From Gnetum montanum (Eukaryota; Streptophyta; Gnetopsida; Gnetales; Gnetaceae), in contig MNCI01005050.1 of the NCBI GenBank assembly GCA_015680685.1, forward strand, positions 160,899 to 224,898: DNA of 64,000 bases. The letters are read 5' to 3'. The notes beneath the pieces are model-generated. The model searched no databases. It was given only the letters and a program-made list of their open reading frames with translations, and was not told the DNA's origin. A program made the position numbers and the translations under genes. This document shows, piece by piece, positions 57,061-64,000 of this stretch; positions within the stretch are counted from its first letter, which is position 1, and every line of letters begins with the position of its first letter.

Positions 57061-57520
57061 AGGCATTTGAAGCTTTGAATCAAAAATTAGTAAAGACACC
57101 AATCCTCTAAGCTCTGGATTGATCAAGACCTTTTCATATCATGAATAATACTTTCAACTATGCACTTGGTGTAGTACTAACACAACTTGATAATCAAAAA
57201 AGACCATACTACATACATTGTGCTAGCAAAAATATCGTAGGAGCATAATTAAATTACATCAAAATTGAAAAGAATCTAATGACTACAGTGTATGCACTTG
57301 AAAAATTCAAACATTATGTGCTCAGTTACCAAATCTATGTCCACACTAATCATAATTCCATTCAATTTTTAATGAACAAGCCAGTAGTTAGTCCCAAAGT
57401 GATAATATGGCTTGTGATTGTTCAAGAGTTTGACATCACAATGATAGATAAGAAAGAAATAGAAAATGTAGTAGCTAATCATTTATCTAGTTTGAAATGG
57501 GATTTAGAAAGCTGAGTAAT
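57061..57520 (+). pseudogene. RNase H of element H
   Basis: Blocks: RPFHIMNNTFNYALGVVLTQL (first Asp lost), RPYYIHCASKNIVGA, then 57279-57515 VYALEKFKHYVLSYQIYVHTNHNSIQFLMNKPVVSPKVI and KEIENVVANHLSSLKWD. Collinear with 31598-32227 of F. Confidence 0.75.
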
Positions 57521-57639
57521 ACCATTATTAGACTAATTTCCCAACAAGGATTTATTTATCAAAATAATAGAGGTTGTAGATTCAATAGGGAAGCCATGGA
57601 CCATAGAGCACCTCACTTATCTAACAACATAAGAGCTTC

Positions 57640-58910
57640 TTGCTAAATGGAATAGGAAACAATGTGAGAAATTACTTCACAGAGCCAAATGGTACATGGA
57701 AATTAATGGTAATTTGTACAAGATCTATGCAAATGGGCTCGTTAAATGGTATGTGCCATATCATGACTAGCAGAGAGTTTTACAAGATGTCCATGAAGGC
57801 CCATGTAGTGACCACTATGCAAGGTGCAAAAGGACACTCAAACTACTAATGGCAGGCTACTTTTGGCCTACTTTATTCAAGGATGTTCACACTTTTGCAC
57901 AATATTTTGAACATTTTCAAAGGCTTGGGGGAATAACAACTAGACATGAAGGGCCACAGCACTAGATATAGCCATTGAAGCCTTTTAATATATGGGGAAT
58001 TAATTTTATGGAACCCATTCAACCAATTTCAAATGGAAAAGCATATATTATTATGACTATGGATTACTATACAAAGTTAGTAGAGGTAGCAGTAATAAAA
58101 GACTATATAGCAAAGATAGCTACGAAATTTTCTAGCATGTGGTAAATAGATTTGGAGTGCCAATAATGTTCATATCAGACAATGGAATCCACTTCACCAA
58201 TGCTACCTTTAAGAAATTCATGCAAAAACTTGGAGTTAACCATAAACTAACAATACCATATCATGTCCAAGAAAATGGTCAAGCTAAAGTCACTAGCCAT
58301 GAAATTACTAGAATACTCACTAGGATGGTTAGTAGGTTTTAATGGTATTGGAGTACAAAATTGAATGATACTATATGGGCCTATAGGACATCTTGAAAAA
58401 TACCTATAGGATATACACCATATGAGCTGGTCTATGGCAAGTTTTCGAGACTTCCAATCCATGCAAAGCTTCACACTTTAGCTACTACTAGTGAACTTGA
58501 CCTTAATCTAAGTTTAGCCCAAAAGGAACATCTAATGAACCTAAATCTTTTAGATGAGAACTAGCTAGTAGCACTCATGGGTAGTAAAGCCCATAAGCAT
58601 TACTCCAAACTTAGGCATGATTCATGGATAAGGAATGTAACCATACAACCAGGTGACAAAGTCCTTTATTATAATCCTAGTTATTTATCCCAAAAAGCTA
58701 AATTTCAAATACTTTGGGAGGGACCATACATTGTGCATGCCACTTATGAATTTGTCACCTTACATATTCACCACCCATCTAGTTCACATAAGCTTATCCT
58801 TGTCAATATCCAAGTCAAACCATACTATGAATACTCAAAAGAATCTACCCAACCTACCCATCATTCTTCTACTTGTTCTATCTTCCATTTACTTGATCTT
58901 CATAATAATC
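57640..58910 (+). pseudogene. Integrase of element H
   Basis: Core blocks: WGINFMEPIQPISNGKAYI near 57990 (Asp to Asn), FISDNGIHFTNATFKKFMQ near 58170 (Asp kept) and ENGQAKVTSHEITRIL near 58275 (Glu lost). The C-terminal part at 58577-58850 is open: GSKAHKHYSKLRHDSWIRN, QPGDKVLYYNPSYLS and LWEGPYIVHATYEF. It ends shortly before GTGGGGTGTC and a T-rich tract, as in F. Confidence 0.8.
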
Positions 58911-60110
58911 GTGGGGTGTCAATCTTGAACCATAGGTACCTTACTAAATTTTTCATTTTCTTTTTCTTTTTCTTTTTCACATTCATTAATCTTTTCTCAT
59001 TTTTAAATACTTTTCATTTCTTAAATATTTGATATTCTTTGATATCTTTTGATTCTTTAACATTTTCTATTCTTTTAACATTTTTCAATTTTTACGCTTT
59101 TCACAATTCTTACTATTTTTTTCATTTCTTTCACACTTTCTTTTCAAAACCTTCTATAAATAATTTTGATTACTAATAAGACATGTCACAAATAAAGGAA
59201 ATATGTAGTCCAATAAGGTGAAGATTTCTCTATGCTATCAAGTCATAAGGGACTGATTATTTGAACAATGAGCCTAGATCATCCATACATCCATTCCATT
59301 AATAAGAGGTTCTTATCATTGCCATAATGATACTATTTTTCATCATACAACTAAGAATAAACCTATGATCATTATGCCTAGACCAAAAAGTGAAGAACCA
59401 AGTGGGAATGCAAAGGGTGTGACATCAAGGGGAATTGTGGATTATTCTATATTACTATTGTGAGTTCTATCATGTTACTAAGGTTGTATTATATCCTTTT
59501 AGATATAATGAAAAATGGGAGTAAGAGTAAAATAAGTACTACCTTAAAAGGTTGACACAAACCAAAATAAATTTTTGAGGGTCCGATTGGAAAGACATGT
59601 TACCCATGCTTAAAGGTAGGTAGCTTCTCAAAAATCTAAAAAATAAACAAAGTCCCATAAATAAACTCCTTCCTTGGACAATATGCCAAGTGACAATATC
59701 CCTTGCAACATTGATAGTCTAACAGTTTTAATTCCAAGAGATGAAATGAAGCGATGCCACTAGAATGTGGTCTAGATTTGGTTCAAATCTTGGATAGAAA
59801 GGCTAGTGATTACTTTAACCACTAATAAAACATAAGAATTCATCATGCCTATGGTAAGACATCTCACATCCCAATGTTTGCAATCCCTTCTAAGTCTACC
59901 TCATCTCACTGTTTGAATAGTCATAACTTATGGTTTTGAGTAACATAGCATTATTTTCCCAATTTGATGGTACTAAAATGTATGTTTTGCTAAACAAGTA
60001 TGTGTTACATTCAATTCCTTAAGTGCCTAAGGACACTTTTCAACATGGTTATACAAGGTCATTAAGGGCTAGATCCTTCTTTGGGGAGGATCTACTTGTA
60101 TAACTATTAT
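58911..60110 (+). other. Non-coding 3' region of element H
   Basis: It starts with a GTGGGG site and a long T-rich tract (58950-59140), then blocks shared with the F 3' region. The T-rich tract produces hydrophobic chance ORFs. No env-like frame is seen. Confidence 0.6.
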
Positions 60111-60400
60111 ATCTTATACCTGCCAAGTAATTCCACATTATCTTGAATCTTCCAGCATCAATAGATGTCAATAAATACTTTCCATATTATTTAAACTATC
60201 TATTCTCACAACATGAATCCATTACCCTTATTAACCATTTTATGAACTTTTGTACTCTAAGATTCCTTCTCTATAAACTTCCAATGATAAATTTTTTTAA
60301 AAAATGAGCATATATTCATCATCCAATCCCTCTAAGAAACCTTAAAACCTTCCAAACATCTATAAGAATCAATTTTTCCCATCAGGCCCTTATGAAAAAT
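60111..60400. other. Uncertain stretch, possibly the start of an H or I LTR
   Basis: It follows a purine-rich TTTGGGGAGGATC. AT-rich, no coding signal. If H ends at that tract, this would be its 3' LTR, but no matching 5' copy was found. Confidence 0.3.
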
Positions 60401-60409
60401 GAAATTTCT

Positions 60410-60515
60410 TGGGCTTCAATATCAAGTCCCTACCATCAAGTTTACACCAATATTGAATCCCTAATGTTGGGTCCTTGATATTGAATCATACAAAACCTAT
60501 ATATACGTGGGGACT
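60410..60515 (+). promoter_or_regulatory. Promoter-like region of I (TATTGAAT repeats and TATA box)
   Basis: Repeats CAATATCAAG, CAATATTGAATCCC and TTGATATTGAATC are followed by CCTATATATACG (TATA near 60503). It resembles 52790-52905. The ATG at 60684 lies about 180 bases downstream. Confidence 0.4.
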
Positions 60516-60755
60516 TAGCCAATTTCCTCATCATTTTTCATTTGCACACAAGGGAGATTTTTTGAATTTTCTTCTCTAATTTGAGCTCTAACCTCCTAGC
60601 TTTCCCAAGCCATAAATTAACTATTATCACTCCAATTTTTGTGCTTTTAAAACCTATTTGATCACATAGTGCTCATCTTAGTCATGGGGAGTGCTAGTGA
60701 GAAAAGTCTAAGCTAATTTTTTAAAAAATTCTAATGCCTTGAAGGTATTTTAAGG

Positions 60756-61031
60756 GTAAGTATGAAGTGAAACTTGAAAATTATTAATAAGAACACTCAA
60801 ATAATGCTCTTAAGGAACCATAAACAATCATAATAAGGCATACATACAAACAAAATAGATAACTATGAGGAGTCATAAAGGGATTAACACTTATGGGGTA
60901 ACTTTTTGAAATTTTATCTAACTCTACAATCATAAACTAAGAACTTAATATGACTAAGGGCATGAATAAGGTATGGAACCATTAATAATAAATGCAAATA
61001 TCTTAATAATTTCAACCCTTAATGATTGCAG
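60756..61031 (+). other. Candidate intron in ORF I (276 bp)
   Basis: Donor GTAAGTATG, AT-rich body, acceptor TTAATGATTGCAG. The exons join in phase 0. The call rests on splice motifs and phase only. Confidence 0.4.
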
Positions 61032-61959
61032 ATGGTCCCAAAGAGAGAAGCACAAGGAGGACCCTCACAAGGTGCAAGTAAGAGATCAAGAGGCCAAGGT
61101 AGAGGTCAAATAGCAAGACAAGAACTAGAACACGAGGAGCAAGAAGCCCAACCATTTACATTCATCAAGAAACTCCTACTATAAGACTATAGGCCCAAGG
61201 AGAGGCATAGGAACCACAAGCACTAGGACAATGCCTCATGTTGTCATAGGATTGCCTCCAAGCCATCCAAGAAACATCCATCTTAACTGCATTTATTGTA
61301 GAGATGAACCTGACCATTTGTGAAGTTCACCCCTAAAGCAGTTAAGAGACAACTCAAGGCATCACCACTATGGCCCATCCTTTTTAATAGTGGTAAATGG
61401 TACCTTGGGGAAACCTACTAGTTCTAGCACAACAAGAAAGAGGATACCATAATTAACATTGGAAGAGTCTCAATTTCATTCTTGATCAAAGCAATTACAA
61501 AAGCTCTAAATATACCCAATGAAGTAGCAAGGTTATCACATCTATCCATCTAATCAAATCCTAAAACTAAAAAACTATGGCTAAAATGAGCATATGACAA
61601 ACAAGATAAGGGCTATAATGAGCTAACCTTAGCAGAAAGAATCTACTTCAAAATTAACACCTGCCACTTGTTCCCAACAAAAGGACTCAATAGATTATCT
61701 ACTTATGTGACTAGAGGAAGTGTGATCCTAATGGACAAATACAATGCCAACCTTGAAAAACTCTACTATATGGAAATACAAAGGTGGTTTGAAGAAAGAA
61801 AGGCAAGGAAGCCAACATTTTCATTCTCTTGCCTTATCAAGAAGCTATGAAAATGAGCTGAAATCCTAGGATACACTAACAACATTCCCATGAGAGCCCA
61901 AAATGCTTCATACACTAAATTTCTTAAACCAACGCCACCTAGAAATGATCATGGTGAGG

Positions 61960-62077
61960 AGCAATAAGAGCAAGAATAAGAACAAAAGAAACAATAGGAG
62001 TAACAATAGCAGTAGTAGCAAGAGCAAGAGCAACAATAGCAACACTAACAACAACAACAACAACAGCAAGTTCCACC
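61960..62077 (+). repeat. Imperfect AAC/AGC trinucleotide repeat
   Basis: Runs such as (AAC)n, AGCAAG and AATAGC. In the frame of ORF I they encode a Gln/Glu-rich stretch; in another frame an Asn/Ser/Lys-rich one. Confidence 0.75.
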
Positions 62078-63822
62078 ACTACTACCACATGATTATAGAC
62101 CATCAATGAGTCATCTACAAAAAATTGCAAAAACCATCAATTGGGGAACAAGGGAGGACATCAACCTTTATAGAGTTATTAATAGTATTGTTCAATCCAC
62201 AATTTCAGGAGATCCAACAAGTGGATAGATCTCACTATAGTTAGGAGAATAGGTTCAATGGTCACAACAAATCTCTAGGAAAGCTGCATTGTTCCAAGTG
62301 GTGCTTGAGACTGAAGAGGAAGCCACAATAGTGGTAATGTAAACCAAGATGCAGCAAAAATAGTAGAGGTGATCATTGATCACATTAAAGAATCATTCAA
62401 CGTACTTGTTATGCCACTGGCAAATCTACCTAGAGCCAGAGATGCTCAAATGTTAACCAGAACCTTGATGACTCCTATTTATCATGAGGTTGTGCTTGAT
62501 AAACTACTACATACTAGGTAAGTAATGACAACACTTTTTGACATCCCTAGTGATGTCACTGTAGTATAGTATGAGCTCATTACTACAAAAGGAAAAGTGA
62601 TCATCATAAAGATAAGGGCAAAGCATGTTGAAAATGAAATTCTAAAATTACAAGAAGAGCTTGTAGCCCTAGGAGTTAAACATAGAGATCTTACACAATT
62701 CATTATACCTAACTAGATAGAACAGTTTAGAAAAGAGTAGATACATTACCTAATTGAGTAGAATAAACAAATGGCAACAGAGAAAGAGAAAGTGGTATGG
62801 AATACCTTTGTAGCTAAAGCATAAACATATGCACATGTCAAGGCACTTACCACAATATAGGAGGAAAATAAACAACTTGCTATTGATAACATGAGGTTGA
62901 CCATTGTGGAAAAGCTGAAAAAAATCCTCGAGGAGAGCATCCACCAATTAAGGAAATAACTGGTGAGGGTCAACCAAGACATGAGCTACCTCGTAAGAGA
63001 AAATAGAATCCTCTCAATGGAGGAGGTATGCATCATCCAACAAAAGTCAGCCATTGAAATAAGCATGTGAAAAAATGAGGCAAAGAAACACAAAAGGCTC
63101 AAAGAACACTTTCGTGATTGAGCAGGCATGTACAAGCAAATAAATGAGAAAAAGATCTAGCTGGAAAAGGCTAGAATCAATTCCATCTCCCATAGAATCC
63201 TAACTGTCAACTCACTTTGGATAGTTATGCCCTTGTCCACCAAGAAAAAGTGAAAAACAAAGACCTGTAGATTGAAGATTTGAAAGAGTACATGGGGTTA
63301 GCTAACCTTTGTTATGCTAACTTGGCCATGTTGATAGCAAGCAAACCCAATAATGAATTATAATAGCAAGTAGCAGCCACATATGCTCTATATGAAAAAG
63401 AGTTTGTGAATCATAAAGATGCCTTGCAATGAATTGTAAAGATGCTTCTGCAAAAACTTCAAGTGAAAAAATTTGAGCTGGAAGCAGTGAAGGTTGGCTA
63501 CCAATGGTAGAAGGATGTAATAGCACACTTGGCCAAAATATTCACTAATTACCATGAACTACAAGAAAATACTAGAGCATTCGAAGAGGAAAGAAGGTAG
63601 TTCATAGTCTCATATGTCAAGGCAAATAAAATGTTTGTGTAGTTGTCATGCCCATGGGATGTACCTACTCCATCACACATTGCACAAGTAGCATGGACAA
63701 TGCATGATCCAAAAATGGAAGAGGAGAAACTTTAGATGCTACTAAACTAGTACAAATTTCAAAGGCCTGATGACAAGGGGAAGCAACCAATGGAAGAGCC
63801 ACCTCCACTGGGAACTACCTAA

Positions 63823-64000
63823 GGCTACATCAAGCTTCATCAAATTTTGTTTTCTATTAAAGTTAACATGTCATATCTTACATCATTTTTGTAAACACCA
63901 CAGTGGCATTTAAGAGTCATGTACATAGTAGTTAGTGTCATGAAAATCTACCTTCCAATTTTGTAAGGAACTCCATCCTCATTTTGTTTTAACTCGATGA
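63823..64000 (+). other. Downstream end of ORF I at the window edge
   Basis: AT-rich non-coding sequence after the KGKQPMEEPPP end. No LTR or other border is visible before the window ends. Confidence 0.4.

Larger units (their letters stand above)
52987..60110 (+). mobile_element. Element H: heavily decayed Athila-type retrotransposon body
   Basis: Plus-strand gag, protease, RT, RNase H, integrase and a non-coding 3' region, each homologous to F. The 3' region shares blocks with F (TGACATCAAGGGGAATT near 59426; GGAAAGACATGTTACCCATGC near 59589). TTTGGGGAGGATC near 60098 could be the purine tract. LTRs are not defined. H has far more stops than F and has lost catalytic residues in RT, integrase and protease, so it is probably the older copy. 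Confidence 0.75.
60684..63822 (+). pseudogene. ORF I: decayed plant-transposon-type protein with coiled coils
   Basis: A short exon 1 (ATG 60684, MGSASEKSLS) ends at donor GTAAGTATG (60756). The candidate acceptor GATTGCAG ends at 61031, and exon 2 continues in phase with MVPKREAQGGPSQGASKRSR. A domain follows at about 61590-61850: LTLAERIYFKINTCHLFPTK, STYVTRGSVILMDKYN and FSFSCLIKKL, which resembles the 'putative plant transposon protein' domain found in plant retroelement ORFs. Next are an Asn/Ser/Gln-rich stretch (61960-62080) and long charged helical segments, probably coiled coil (62500-63600), ending with KGKQPMEEPPPLGTT. There are many stops. No RT is linked to it. The exact family and the element it belonged to are not established. 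Confidence 0.5.

Noticed and set aside
58577-59032. Hydrophobic C-terminal tail suggesting a membrane protein
   Set aside because: The front is the integrase C-terminal part; the Phe/Leu-rich tail comes from the T-rich tract after it.
1-64000. Host genes, tRNA or rRNA genes
   Set aside because: No cloverleaf with intact boxes, no rRNA sequence and no coding region without retroelement homology except G and I, which are decayed.

Overview
This window looks like plant nuclear DNA from a very large, repeat-rich genome. A gymnosperm such as a conifer is my best guess, inferred from old, long, nested Athila- and Tat/Ogre-type Ty3/gypsy elements, AT-rich sequence and strong CpG depletion. I found no intact host gene, tRNA, rRNA or CRISPR array. 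Nearly all protein-coding signal is decayed retroelement sequence. Its stop codons are often TAG, TAA or TGA where CAG, CAA, CGA or TGG would be expected, the usual result of decay of methylated cytosines.

Layout. (A) 1-5097, minus: 5' LTR, primer site and fairly well kept gag of a Tat-like element that runs off the left edge. 5103-8161: anonymous AT-rich sequence. 8162-8682: possible solo LTR. (K) An L1-type LINE on the minus strand, split into 8683-9042 and 49525-50674 (probably on to about 52770). (C) 9048-49519, plus: a Tat/Ogre-like element inserted in the LINE reading frame, flanked by a perfect AAATT target duplication. Inside C lie two younger complete insertions: (D) 15800-25020, minus, a gag-protease-only element with ATGAC duplications, and (F) 27464-37691, minus, a complete Athila-type element with CCATC duplications. 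Removing D and F leaves about 21.0 kb for C, the size of an Ogre element. C has gag-protease, a long spacer, then RT, RNase H, a second RNase H and integrase.

The spacer of C (25.0-43.9 kb, outside F) holds the most unusual item: a decayed, apparently multi-exon reading frame on the strand opposite to C (called G), with a basic stretch and a coiled-coil C-terminal half. Its intron 1 preserves reading phase, and its frame also continues across the F insertion. Next to it is an irregular array of hairpin modules (41.3-43.5 kb).

Right part. (J) 50675-about 52220: a CpG-rich, probably young LTR of the A/D family, flanked by perfect 61-bp direct repeats instead of a 5-bp duplication. (H) 52.8-60.1 kb, plus: a heavily decayed Athila-type gag-pol. 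(I) 60.4-64 kb, plus: a decayed ORF unit with a TATA box, a candidate small intron, a domain like the 'putative plant transposon protein' family, an Asn/Gln/Ser-rich stretch and coiled coils. It runs towards the right edge.

Order of events: LINE K, then C into K, then D and F into C; J also entered K. Three single Ns mark scaffold joins. At two of these places (34299 and 43309-43813) overlapping contig ends were not merged, and at the second a contig of about 0.5 kb is placed backwards.
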